The notes below the pieces were generated by a model. The model was not told where the DNA came from. It did not search any database and worked only from the letters and a program-made list of their open reading frames with translations. 6,606 nt of DNA from Firmicutes bacterium ADurb.Bin467 (GTDB lineage: Bacteria > Bacillota > Clostridia > Christensenellales > Aristaeellaceae), in the NCBI GenBank assembly GCA_002068815.1, contig MWAC01000047.1:1-6606 (forward strand), written 5' to 3'. Shown one piece after another: positions 1 through 6,606 of this stretch (within the stretch, counting starts at the first letter, position 1; every line of letters begins with the position of its first letter). Both the position numbers and the translations under genes were made by a program.

Positions 1-205
1 CGCCGACGTCGAGGCCGAGCCGGTTCAGCTTCTGCTTGAGTTCCTTCTGGGATCGCTCCGACGAGTTCGTCAAAAAGATGTATTCCTTCCCGTTGTCCTC
101 GAGCCAGTTCACAAATTCGCGTGCGCCGGGCAAGAGCAGGTTGCCGTGGTAGATGACGCCGTCCATATCGATGATAAACGCCTTTTTTTGGTGCAACCCG
201 TCCAC
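1..205 (-). CDS. HAD-IIA family hydrolase (NagD-like sugar/nucleotide phosphatase), N-terminal part
   Basis: Only the first 68 codons lie in the window; the gene continues past the left edge. The reading begins with GTG at 205-203. Residues 13-20 read DMDGVIYH, HAD motif I, with D13 the expected nucleophile that forms the aspartyl-phosphate and D15 the acid/base. Residues 45-49 read LTNSS, motif II with T46, and the GN after motif I is typical of subfamily IIA (NagD, AraL, p-nitrophenyl phosphatases). These are cytoplasmic Mg-dependent phosphatases acting on small sugar or nucleotide phosphates. The cap domain between motifs II and III decides the substrate and is outside the window, so no substrate can be named. 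The GTG start is supported by an AAAGGAG site 9 nt upstream. It is the first gene after a promoter divergent from the glycosylase operon. Family assignment is firm; specific function is unknown. Confidence 0.9.
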   Translation of the reverse strand, partial: MDGLHQKKAFIIDMDGVIYHGNLLLPGAREFVNWLEDNGKEYIFLTNSSERSQKELKQKLNRLGLDVG

Positions 206-212
206 GAAAACA

Positions 213-221
213 CTCTCCTTT
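213..221 (-). promoter_or_regulatory. Ribosome binding site fixing the GTG start of the HAD gene
   Basis: On the minus strand AAAGGAGAG lies just upstream of GTG at 205, with 9 nt between AAAGGAG and the start. There is no ATG in frame before motif I, and the only other nearby candidate, a TTG at codon 4, would be 18 nt away. The GTG is therefore the best start. Confidence 0.75.
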
Positions 222-236
222 GATCCTGTTGCGTCA

Positions 237-265
237 ATTATACATGATAACCTGGGATTTGAAAA
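237..265 (-). promoter_or_regulatory. Predicted sigma-A promoter of the HAD gene
   Basis: The minus strand carries a perfect TATAAT (-10) at 242-237, and TTTTCA as a 4/6 match to the -35 consensus at 265-260, with a 17-bp spacer. Transcription would start near 230 and give a leader of about 25 nt that contains the ribosome binding site. The same TTTTCA-17-bp layout occurs before the EF-G2 gene. Prediction from sequence only. Confidence 0.65.
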
Positions 266-292
266 GGGCAACTTTCCTTTTGCGGCGATTTC

Positions 293-301
293 TGCTATAA
301 T
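293..301 (+). promoter_or_regulatory. Extended -10 promoter of the glycosylase operon, placed for a leaderless start
   Basis: TGCTATAAT is an extended -10 element (TGn plus a perfect TATAAT at 296-301). The -35 position at 17-bp spacing (273-278, TTTCCT) matches only 3/6, which an extended -10 can tolerate. The usual distance from -10 to +1 puts the transcription start at about 306-308, at the A of the ATG of the glycosylase gene. There is no ribosome binding site between the two. Confidence 0.6.
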
Positions 302-307
302 GGGCGC

Positions 308-788
308 ATGGAGAGAATTGCAAGCTACGCCCCGGTCGCGGACGCAAACTGCCGGACGCTGATCGTGGGGACCGCGCCGAGCGTCGAGTCGCTCCGGGCG
401 GGATTTTTCTACGGGCACCCGAGAAACGCGTTCTGGAGGATCCTCGCGGAGGTGTTCGAGGCGGAACTGCCCAAGACGATCGAGGACAAGAAGGCGCTGC
501 TCCTGAAAAACCGCGTCGCGCTCTGGGACGTGTGCGGGAGCTGCGAGCGCGAGGGCTCGCTCGACAGCAACATACGCTCCGTCGAGCCGAACGACTTCCG
601 GGGCTTTTTCGAGCGATACCCCGGCATACGGCGCGTGCTGTTCAACGGGGGTACGGCGGAGGCGCTGTTCTTCCGGCTCTGCAAGGGCGCGCTCGGCGGC
701 CGGCCGTCGGTGCGGCTCCCGTCGACGAGCCCGGCCTACACGCTTCCGTACGCCCAAAAGCTCGAGCGGTGGAGAAAGGAACTGACAG

Positions 789-808
<20 letters not shown>
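308..808 (+). CDS. DNA-deoxyinosine (hypoxanthine-DNA) glycosylase, UDG superfamily family 6
   Basis: A 166-residue protein, the usual length of this small single-domain family. It removes hypoxanthine, the product of adenine deamination, from DNA by cleaving the N-glycosidic bond, leaving an abasic site for base-excision repair. Visible motifs are GTAPSVESL at 21-29 (motif 1 loop), YGHPRNAFWRIL at 35-46, FNGG at 112-115 and LPSTSPAYT at 137-145 (the DNA-intercalating motif 2 region). N40 within GHPRN aligns with the asparagine reported as catalytic in the Methanosarcina family 6 enzyme; that match is from memory. ATG 308 is the first possible start: an in-frame TGA lies at 260-262 with no ATG, GTG or TTG between, and MERIASY fits the family N-terminus. 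No ribosome binding site precedes it, so initiation may be leaderless. First gene of a three-gene operon; its last 20 bp overlap the phosphorylase gene and hold that gene's ribosome binding site. Confidence 0.9.
775..781 (+). promoter_or_regulatory. Ribosome binding site of the phosphorylase gene, inside the glycosylase coding region
   Basis: AAAGGAA sits 7-8 nt before ATG 789 and lies wholly within the last codons of the glycosylase gene. It decides the phosphorylase start and fits translational coupling across the 20-bp overlap. Confidence 0.7.
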
Positions 809-2082
<1,274 letters not shown>

Positions 2083-2099
<17 letters not shown>

Positions 2100-2898
2100 G
2101 TTCTTAAACGGCCTGAAAACGCTCGCGCTCCGTCCGGAGGGCGGCGTCCGAGCGCCGTGGAAGCTGCTGCTTGCGTACATCCTGTACGGCCTGTGGGCGT
2201 ACGCGGCGACGGCGCTGCCCGTCCGGGGGCTCGTCCACGGGAGGATCATATCGCTGATCGGCAGCCTCGGCGCGGTCGCGCTCTCGCACGCGCTTATATT
2301 CTGGTATGCAAAAAAGCGCCCCGCGCGGCTCTCATGGAAGCCGCTCGGGGTCGGAACGCTCCTGGGCGCGCTTTCGGTCGCCGTCGGCGCGGTGCTGTTT
2401 CTCGCGATGGATTCGATGCGGCCGATGGAGAAGGCGCCGTCCCCGTCGTGGGACCTGCTGTGGATGCTGCCGGTGTACGGCCTCGCGTCGCTCGCCGAGG
2501 AGCGGTTCGCGCGCACGCTTGCGCTCGGCACCGCTTCGCGGCCGGTCTGGGGCTATGCCGCGTCGTCCGCGATGTTCCTCGCGGTCACCGGCGGCTGGGC
2601 GCTCGGCTATGTGGGCGCGCTGAACATGCTGCTGACGGGGCTCGTGTGCGCCCGGTGGAGCGCGCGGGGGCGCGCCGGCGCGTCGGTCGGCTTCCGGTTC
2701 GCGTGGAGCTACGCGTCGGGCGTTTTGCTCGCATTTCCCGGCGGATCGACCGGCGCGCGGCCGCTGATTTCGCTGTACTCGGTGTCCGAGAACTGGCTGA
2801 CCGGCGGCGAGGGCGGGCTGATCCGCGGCGCGTGGATGACGCTTGTGCTGCTCCTGGTCGGCGCGTGGCTGTTCAGAAGGCGCCGAGGAAGCGCCTGA
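2083..2898 (+). CDS. CPBP (CAAX protease/bacteriocin-processing) family membrane protein, probably catalytically dead
   Basis: A 271-residue polytopic membrane protein. Hydrophobic segments fall at about 26-46, 55-76, 88-109, 124-138, 154-190 (two passes), 200-219 and 248-264, and a RRRR stretch near the C-terminus suggests a cytoplasmic tail. The N-terminal RAPWKLLLAYILYGLW fits CPBP proteins. The diagnostic motif 1, EExxxR, is present as EERFAR (139-144). Motif 2 (FxxxH) reads FLAVT at 165-169, with T169 in place of histidine. Motif 3 (HxxxN/D) reads RFAWS at 205-209, with R205 and S209 in place of histidine and asparagine. Active members are intramembrane metalloproteases needing these histidines, so this copy is inferred to be non-proteolytic; substrate and role are unknown. 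ATG 2083 is the first start after an in-frame TGA at 2077-2079. It lacks a well-spaced ribosome binding site and overlaps the phosphorylase end by 17 bp, so expression probably depends on translational coupling. Its 3' end overlaps the opposing patatin gene by 26 bp. Confidence 0.75.
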
Positions 2899-3721
2899 GC
2901 TCGGGCAAGGCGGCGGTCGCGTCCTCCCTGCCGAGCCGGTAGAGCGCGCGGAGCCGCTCCGGGTCGCGCTCGAGGTCTCGGACGAGCGGCTTCTTGCCCG
3001 GTCGGATGCAAAACGCGGTCCCCCGGCGCACGGCCTCCTCGACGGCCTCGAGCTGCTTTTTGTACCGCTCGGGCATCGAGTTCAGCGCCTCCAGGAACCG
3101 CGGGTACTTCCGGTAGCGCCAGTTGAGCGCCGGAATGCTCAGGGGGCCGATCGGGAAATCGCGCTCGTGCGTCAGCACGACGACGTTTTTCGAAAACCCC
3201 AGTTTTTCAGACGCCCCGAGCGGCACGCTGTCGCCGACGCCGCCGTCGAGGTATTTCTTTCCGTTGACCCGGACGACGCGCGAGACGTAGGGCATCGACG
3301 CCGACGCGCGCACGACCTCGACGTTTTCCCGGAGGTTTTTCAGCTTAATGTACTCGGCCTCGCCGGTCTCGAGGTTCGTCACGGCGACGTAGAACTCCGT
3401 CGGCGAACGCCCGAACGCGTCGAAGTCGAACGGGTCGAGCCGGTCGGGGATGTCGTGGTAGCAGAAGCGCCTGCCGACGGCGTTCCCGGTCGCCACGAGC
3501 GACAAGACGCTCATGAACCGCGGGTCCCTGCAGTACTTCGCGAAATAGCGGATGCTCCGCCCGTGCTGCCCGGCTAAGAACGTGCTTCCGTGCACCGCGC
3601 CCGCCGACACGCCGATCAGCCCGTCGAAGCGGAGCCCCTCCTCGAGGAACACGTCGAGCACACCCGCCGTGTAGATGCCGCGCATGCCGCCGCCCTCGAG
3701 CACCAGTCCGGTCTTTTTCAT
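2873..3721 (-). CDS. Patatin-like phospholipase family protein (COG4667/YjjU type)
   Basis: A 282-residue lipid acyl hydrolase of the patatin/cPLA2 fold. The oxyanion-hole glycine motif is EGGGMRG (9-15). The nucleophile elbow GVSAG (37-41) carries S39, and the DGG motif (159-161) supplies D159, completing the Ser-Asp dyad. All catalytic elements are intact. There is no signal peptide or membrane segment, so it is expected in the cytoplasm, perhaps at the inner face of the membrane. Family members cleave acyl esters of phospholipids or other lipids; the true substrate of this subgroup is not known to me. The ATG at 3721 is chosen because GGGAGG lies 6-7 nt upstream, MKKTGLVLEGGG matches the family N-terminus, and the predicted promoter sits only 23 nt upstream. 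Its own promoter and the preceding terminator make it a single-gene unit. Its final 26 bp overlap the convergent CPBP gene. Confidence 0.9.
   Translation of the reverse strand: MKKTGLVLEGGGMRGIYTAGVLDVFLEEGLRFDGLIGVSAGAVHGSTFLAGQHGRSIRYFAKYCRDPRFMSVLSLVATGNAVGRRFCYHDIPDRLDPFDFDAFGRSPTEFYVAVTNLETGEAEYIKLKNLRENVEVVRASASMPYVSRVVRVNGKKYLDGGVGDSVPLGASEKLGFSKNVVVLTHERDFPIGPLSIPALNWRYRKYPRFLEALNSMPERYKKQLEAVEEAVRRGTAFCIRPGKKPLVRDLERDPERLRALYRLGREDATAALPELRRFLGAF
2878..2896. repeat. Inverted repeat within the convergent gene overlap; possible bidirectional transcription stop
   Basis: AGGCGC (2878-2883) and GCGCCT (2891-2896) form a perfect 6-bp GC-rich stem around a 7-nt loop. A further four pairs are possible if AAG at 2877-2879 is bulged. 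It lies inside the 26 bp shared by the CPBP and patatin genes, between their two stop codons (2896-2898 plus, 2873-2875 minus). Neither side has a T-run, so it is not a standard intrinsic terminator; it may slow polymerase from both directions or be a coding coincidence. Confidence 0.35.
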
Positions 3722-3726
3722 GGTCG

Positions 3727-3733
3727 CCCTCCC
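3727..3733 (-). promoter_or_regulatory. Ribosome binding site fixing the patatin start
   Basis: On the minus strand GGGAGGG lies about 5-6 nt before ATG 3721. An upstream in-frame extension exists but would read through the promoter and terminator, so this site decides the start. Confidence 0.7.
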
Positions 3734-3743
3734 ATATATACCC

Positions 3744-3772
3744 ATTATAGCATTGCCAATCAAGCATGTCCA
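3744..3772 (-). promoter_or_regulatory. Strong predicted promoter of the patatin gene
   Basis: On the minus strand TGGACA (5/6 match to TTGACA) at 3772-3767 is followed after 17 bp by a perfect TATAAT at 3749-3744, preceded by TGC to make an extended -10. This is the best consensus promoter in the window. Transcription should start near 3737, a few bases ahead of the ribosome binding site, leaving a leader of about 16 nt. It begins right after the EF-G2 terminator. Confidence 0.8.
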
Positions 3773-3778
3773 TAACAC

Positions 3779-3800
3779 AAAACCCCGCCGTTTGGCGGGG
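3779..3800 (-). terminator. Intrinsic terminator of the EF-G2 gene
   Basis: On the minus strand CCCCGCC (3800-3794), a 4-nt loop AAAC, and GGCGGGG (3789-3783) make a perfect 7-bp GC stem, followed by TTTTGTGTT. It lies 22 bp beyond the EF-G2 stop codon and just before the patatin promoter, separating the two transcription units. Confidence 0.85.
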
Positions 3801-3822
3801 CGTTGTTTGGGGAATCGGGGAA

Positions 3823-5904
3823 TTACTCCTCCTCTTCCTCCTCGCGCTTCGTATTCTCGATGATCTTCTTCGCGTCGGCGGCGGGGACCTCCTCGTACCG
3901 CTCGAACTGCATCGTGAAGAACCCGCGCGCCTGCGTCATCGAGCGCAGGTCGGTCGCGTACTTGTACATCTCGGCGAGCGGGGCCTCGGCGGTCACGCAC
4001 TGGAGCCCGTTCTCCTGCGCCATGCCCATGATGCGGCCGCGGCGCTTGTTCATGTCGCCGATGACGTCGCCCATGTACTCGTCGGGTACGAACACCTTGA
4101 CGCCGTAGATCGGCTCCAAGAGCACCGGCGAGGCGTCGACGAGCTTCTTGAACGCGATGCGCGCGGCGGTCTTGAACGCCATTTCGGAGGAGTCGACCGC
4201 GTGGTAGGAGCCGTCGTGCAGCTTCGCGGTCAGGCCGACGACCGGGAAGCCGGCCAGCACGCCGCGCTTGATGTTGTCGCGCAGGCCCTTTTCGACCGCG
4301 GGGATGAAGTTGCGCGGCACGACGCCGCCGACGACCGCGTCCTCGAAGTGGAACTCGGTGTCAGACGGATCGTCGTTCGGGCGGAACTCGATCCACACGT
4401 CGCCGAACTGGCCGTGTCCGCCGGACTGCTTCTTGTGGCGGCCCTGGACGTCGATCTTCTTGCGGATCGACTCGCGGTAGGGGATCTTCGGGTACTGCAG
4501 CACGCACTCTGCGCCGAACTTGTTCGCGAGCTTGCGCGCGATGACCTCGATGTGCAGTTCGCCGAGGCCGGAGAGCACGGATTCGGTCGTTTCGGCGTTT
4601 TTCTCGACGCGGATCGTCGGGTCCTCCTCCATCAGGCGGCTGAGGCCCGAGAAAATCTTATCCTCCTCGCCCGCCTTCTTCGCGTAGACGGCCATCGACA
4701 GGCACGGCGCCGGGAACTCGAGTTCCTCGAACCTGATCGGCTTGTTCGGATCGCACAGCGTATTGCCGGTCGCGACCGTCGTCAGCTTCGCGATCGCGCA
4801 GATGTCGCCGGCGACGACCTTCGCGGCGGGCGTCTGCTTGTTGCCGCGCAGGAAGTAGAGGTTGCCGGCCTTCTCGATCTTCTCGGCGTTCGCGTTGTAG
4901 AGCGCGGTGTCGCCCGCGAGAACGCCCGAGGTGACCTTGAGAAGCGACAGCTTTCCGACGAACGGGTCGGCCAGCGTCTTGAACACGCGCGCGGAGAACG
5001 GCTGATTGTCCTCGCAGGGGCGCGTCTCGGGTTCGCCGGTCTTGGGGCTCACGCCCGAGAGCTCGGTTCCGGCGGGGCTGGGCATCAGGTCGATCAGGTT
5101 GTCGAGCAGCTTCGCAAGCCCCACGCGCGTGATGCCGGAGCAGCACACGACCGGGACGACCGTCGCGTCGAGGATGCCCTTGCGCAGCCCGTGCATGATC
5201 TCCTCGGGGGAGAGCTCGCCCTCCTCGAAGTACTTCTCCATCAGTTCGTCGTCCGCGCCCGCGGCGGCCTCCATGATGGCCTCGCGCGCGGCGTCGACGT
5301 CGCTTGCCATGTTCGCGGGGATGTCGATCTCCTTGAGCGCCTTGCCCTCGCCGACGAACGCCTTGTTCTCCAAGACACACACGACGCCGGTGAACTTGCC
5401 GCCCTCCATGATCGGGATCTCGATCGGCGCGATATGGCTGCCGTATTTATCGGTAATGGTCTTGAGCGCGCGGGAGAAATTCGCGTTCTCGCGATCCATC
5501 TGGTTGATGACGATCATGCGCGAGGTGCGCGTCTTGTCGCACATCGCCCACGCCTTTTCCGCGCCGACGTTCATGCCGGAGACCGCGCCGACCGTGATGA
5601 TCGCGCCCTCGGCGACCGCGAGCGGGCCGACCATCTCGCCGGCGAAGTCGAAATAGCCGGGCACGTCGATCAGGTTGACCTTTACGTCCTTCCACTCGAG
5701 CGGGGCGACCGCGGCGCTCAGGGAAATTTGCCGCCGCTTCTCCTCGGGCTCGCTGTCCGTCGTGGTCGTGCCGTCCTCGACGCGGCCCTGGCGGTCAATC
5801 GCGCCGGTCGAGAAAAGCAGGGCCTCGACGAGCGTCGTCTTGCCCTCGCTGCCGTGGCCGACTACGGCGATATTGCGAATGTTTTTGGCCTGGTAGTCCT
5901 TCAT
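3823..5904 (-). CDS. EF-G2-type elongation factor G paralogue (translational GTPase)
   Basis: A 693-residue protein with the full EF-G layout: G domain about 1-290, domain II about 300-385, III about 397-473, IV about 474-592 and V about 593-680. G1 is GHGSEGKT (16-23). Switch I reads RRQISL (57-62) where canonical EF-G has RGITI. G3 is DVPGYFDF (80-87), with Y84 in place of the catalytic histidine. G4 is NQMD (134-137) instead of NKxD. Domain IV keeps GSYHAVDSSEMAF with H568 at the tip-loop position. The pattern, including the DxPGY motif, matches Thermus EF-G-2 from memory and not the canonical str-operon fusA; no rpsL, rpsG or tuf is adjacent. It is expected to bind the ribosome; whether it drives translocation is unknown for this subgroup. 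The ATG at 5904 has AGGGGG 9 nt upstream and MKDYQAKNIRN matches the family start. The C-terminus ends in six glutamates. It is monocistronic, with its own promoter and terminator. Confidence 0.9.
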   Translation of the reverse strand: MKDYQAKNIRNIAVVGHGSEGKTTLVEALLFSTGAIDRQGRVEDGTTTTDSEPEEKRRQISLSAAVAPLEWKDVKVNLIDVPGYFDFAGEMVGPLAVAEGAIITVGAVSGMNVGAEKAWAMCDKTRTSRMIVINQMDRENANFSRALKTITDKYGSHIAPIEIPIMEGGKFTGVVCVLENKAFVGEGKALKEIDIPANMASDVDAAREAIMEAAAGADDELMEKYFEEGELSPEEIMHGLRKGILDATVVPVVCCSGITRVGLAKLLDNLIDLMPSPAGTELSGVSPKTGEPETRPCEDNQPFSARVFKTLADPFVGKLSLLKVTSGVLAGDTALYNANAEKIEKAGNLYFLRGNKQTPAAKVVAGDICAIAKLTTVATGNTLCDPNKPIRFEELEFPAPCLSMAVYAKKAGEEDKIFSGLSRLMEEDPTIRVEKNAETTESVLSGLGELHIEVIARKLANKFGAECVLQYPKIPYRESIRKKIDVQGRHKKQSGGHGQFGDVWIEFRPNDDPSDTEFHFEDAVVGGVVPRNFIPAVEKGLRDNIKRGVLAGFPVVGLTAKLHDGSYHAVDSSEMAFKTAARIAFKKLVDASPVLLEPIYGVKVFVPDEYMGDVIGDMNKRRGRIMGMAQENGLQCVTAEAPLAEMYKYATDLRSMTQARGFFTMQFERYEEVPAADAKKIIENTKREEEEEE

Positions 5905-5913
5905 GAGCAAATT

Positions 5914-5919
5914 CCCCCT
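5914..5919 (-). promoter_or_regulatory. Ribosome binding site fixing the EF-G2 start
   Basis: AGGGGG on the minus strand lies 9 nt before ATG 5904. It favours this start over an in-frame ATG at 5973, whose extra 23 residues do not resemble EF-G. Confidence 0.65.
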
Positions 5920-5948
5920 GTTATTGTTTCCTCGTGCGCGCAAAAGCA

Positions 5949-5967
5949 ACGCCCCACGCGGGAGCGT
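5949..5967 (-). promoter_or_regulatory. GC-rich hairpin in the EF-G2 leader
   Basis: On the minus strand ACGCTCCC (5967-5960), loop GCGT, and GGGGCGT (5955-5949) pair over seven positions with one bulged T, followed by TTGCTTTTGC. It lies in the predicted leader of about 100 nt, some 45 nt before the start codon and clear of the ribosome binding site. It could act as an attenuator or RNA-stability element, or may just reflect GC richness. It matches no riboswitch I know. Confidence 0.35.
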
Positions 5968-6008
5968 CCCCAAACGCCGTCAGCGCCTAACACGCCATCG
6001 TAGTATGT

Positions 6009-6037
6009 ATTTTAACAGAAATCGCCCGGTTTGAAAA
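6009..6037 (-). promoter_or_regulatory. Predicted sigma-A promoter of EF-G2
   Basis: On the minus strand TTTTCA (6037-6032) and TAAAAT (6014-6009, 5/6 match) are 17 bp apart. Transcription would start near 6002, giving a leader of about 98 nt. The -35 hexamer and spacing are identical to those of the HAD gene promoter. Confidence 0.6.
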
Positions 6038-6108
6038 GCCCTTTTGGGAGGATTTTTGGGTTTTGCGCGGAATACTGAAACAATCAACGGATTTGGAAGG
6101 GTTGCACA

Positions 6109-6606
6109 ATGCGAATTCGCGGGTTTTGTATCGCGCTTCTTCTATTGATGCTCGTTCCCCCGGCACAGGCGCATACGCGCGGCGAGGTGCGGGATCGCTA
6201 CGCGGCGATTTCCGCGTGGTCGGAGGGCGCGCTGTACGCGCCGCAGCCGTCGGTCTCGGCGCCGTACGCCCCGGGAGACGTGCGGCCTGACGCGCTTGAG
6301 GACGCGCTCAACTACATCAACTTCTTCCGCTGGCTCGCGGGGCTTGAGCCGGTCGAGCTCGACGACCGGCTCAACGACATCGCGCAGTACGGCGCGGTTT
6401 TGCAGGCGGCGAACGATGCGGTCAGCCACGACCCCGCGCGCCCGTCGGACATGCCCTCGGACTTCTTCGAGAAGGCGCGGTACGCGTCCCGGAGCTCGAA
6501 CATCGCGAAGCTCAACTGGATGAGCGACGGCGTGCTTAGGGACGCGGTCGAGCACTTCGCGCTGGACGGCGGCGAGGCGAATCTTCAGGCGCTCGGCCAC
6601 AGGCGG
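6109..6606 (+). CDS. Secreted CAP/SCP-domain protein, N-terminal part
   Basis: The first 166 codons are present; the gene runs off the right edge. A Sec signal peptide is clear: basic MRIR, a hydrophobic core around residues 6-16, then PPAQA with likely cleavage after A21. C7 is not in a lipobox, so this is not a lipoprotein. From about residue 62 the sequence DALEDALNYINFFRWLAGL begins a bacterial CAP (cysteine-rich secretory/antigen 5/PR-1) domain. It continues with LNDIAQYGAVLQAAND, SHDP (H107), AVEHF (145-149), and NLQALGHRR at the edge, which matches the GHRRW motif of this family. CAP proteins are extracellular or wall-associated, often beside wall-binding or surface domains; their molecular activity in bacteria is poorly defined. 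ATG 6109 has GGAAGG 8 nt upstream. The gene is divergent from EF-G2; a convincing plus-strand promoter is not visible (only a weak AATACT at 6071-6076). Confidence 0.85.
   Translation, partial: MRIRGFCIALLLLMLVPPAQAHTRGEVRDRYAAISAWSEGALYAPQPSVSAPYAPGDVRPDALEDALNYINFFRWLAGLEPVELDDRLNDIAQYGAVLQAANDAVSHDPARPSDMPSDFFEKARYASRSSNIAKLNWMSDGVLRDAVEHFALDGGEANLQALGHRR

Noticed and set aside
153..362. A 69-codon plus-strand frame spanning the divergent promoter region
   Set aside because: It is antisense to the HAD gene start, runs through both promoters and overlaps the glycosylase in another frame, with no ribosome binding site or recognisable domain.
3722..4000. Extending the patatin gene upstream to an in-frame start near 4000
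   Set aside because: The extension would overlap the EF-G2 3' end, its terminator and the patatin promoter, and adds no family-like sequence.
3823..5904. Ribosomal-protection (Tet(M)-type) resistance protein or canonical fusA
   Set aside because: The length, the DVPGY and HDGSYHAVDSSEM motifs and the full domain layout fit EF-G2; there is no str operon around it and no resistance context.
5905..5973. Longer EF-G2 start at 5973
   Set aside because: The extra 23 residues do not resemble EF-G, have no good ribosome binding site and include the leader hairpin; ATG 5904 fits the family and has AGGGGG upstream.
3766..6003. A 745-codon open frame on the plus strand opposite the EF-G2 gene
   Set aside because: It mirrors EF-G2 codons, is filled with low-complexity Arg/Asp/Leu/Val stretches, has no ribosome binding site and crosses the EF-G2 terminator and start; it is a GC-bias shadow.

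Overview
The window looks like an ordinary stretch of chromosome from a GC-rich Gram-positive anaerobe, most likely a clostridial (Bacillota) lineage. This is inferred from gene families common there (family 6 deoxyinosine glycosylase, pyrimidine-nucleoside phosphorylase, EF-G2-type GTPase, COG4667-type patatin, secreted CAP protein), from AAAGGAG/GGAAGG ribosome binding sites, from TATAAT-type sigma-A promoters, and from G or C at most third codon positions. No mobile element, CRISPR array, tRNA or rRNA is visible.

Left part (1-2898): a HAD-IIA phosphatase runs off the left edge on the minus strand. A 102-bp divergent promoter region separates it from a compact plus-strand operon of three overlapping genes. 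These encode a hypoxanthine/deoxyinosine-DNA glycosylase (308-808), a pyrimidine-nucleoside phosphorylase (789-2099) and a CPBP-family membrane protein that has lost its predicted metal-binding histidines (2083-2898). The overlaps of 20 and 17 bp suggest translational coupling. The first two genes both act on nucleobase-sugar bonds, one in DNA repair and one in nucleoside salvage. The third is probably a non-catalytic relative of CAAX-type intramembrane proteases.

Middle (2873-5904): two minus-strand genes. The patatin-like hydrolase (2873-3721) collides tail-to-tail with the CPBP gene, overlapping it by 26 bp, and that overlap contains an inverted repeat. Upstream of it is an EF-G2-type translational GTPase (3823-5904). 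The two have separate promoters, and a clear intrinsic terminator lies between them, so they are not one operon.

Right part (5905-6606): a 204-bp divergent region carries the EF-G2 promoter and a roughly 100-nt EF-G2 leader with a GC hairpin. Then comes the start of a secreted CAP/SCP-domain protein with a signal peptide (6109 to the right edge).

I did not find a convincing new multi-gene system. The points most worth a second look are the degenerate CPBP protein fused by overlap to the repair/salvage operon, the probable leaderless start of the glycosylase gene, the palindrome in the convergent overlap, and the altered GTPase motifs of the EF-G paralogue.
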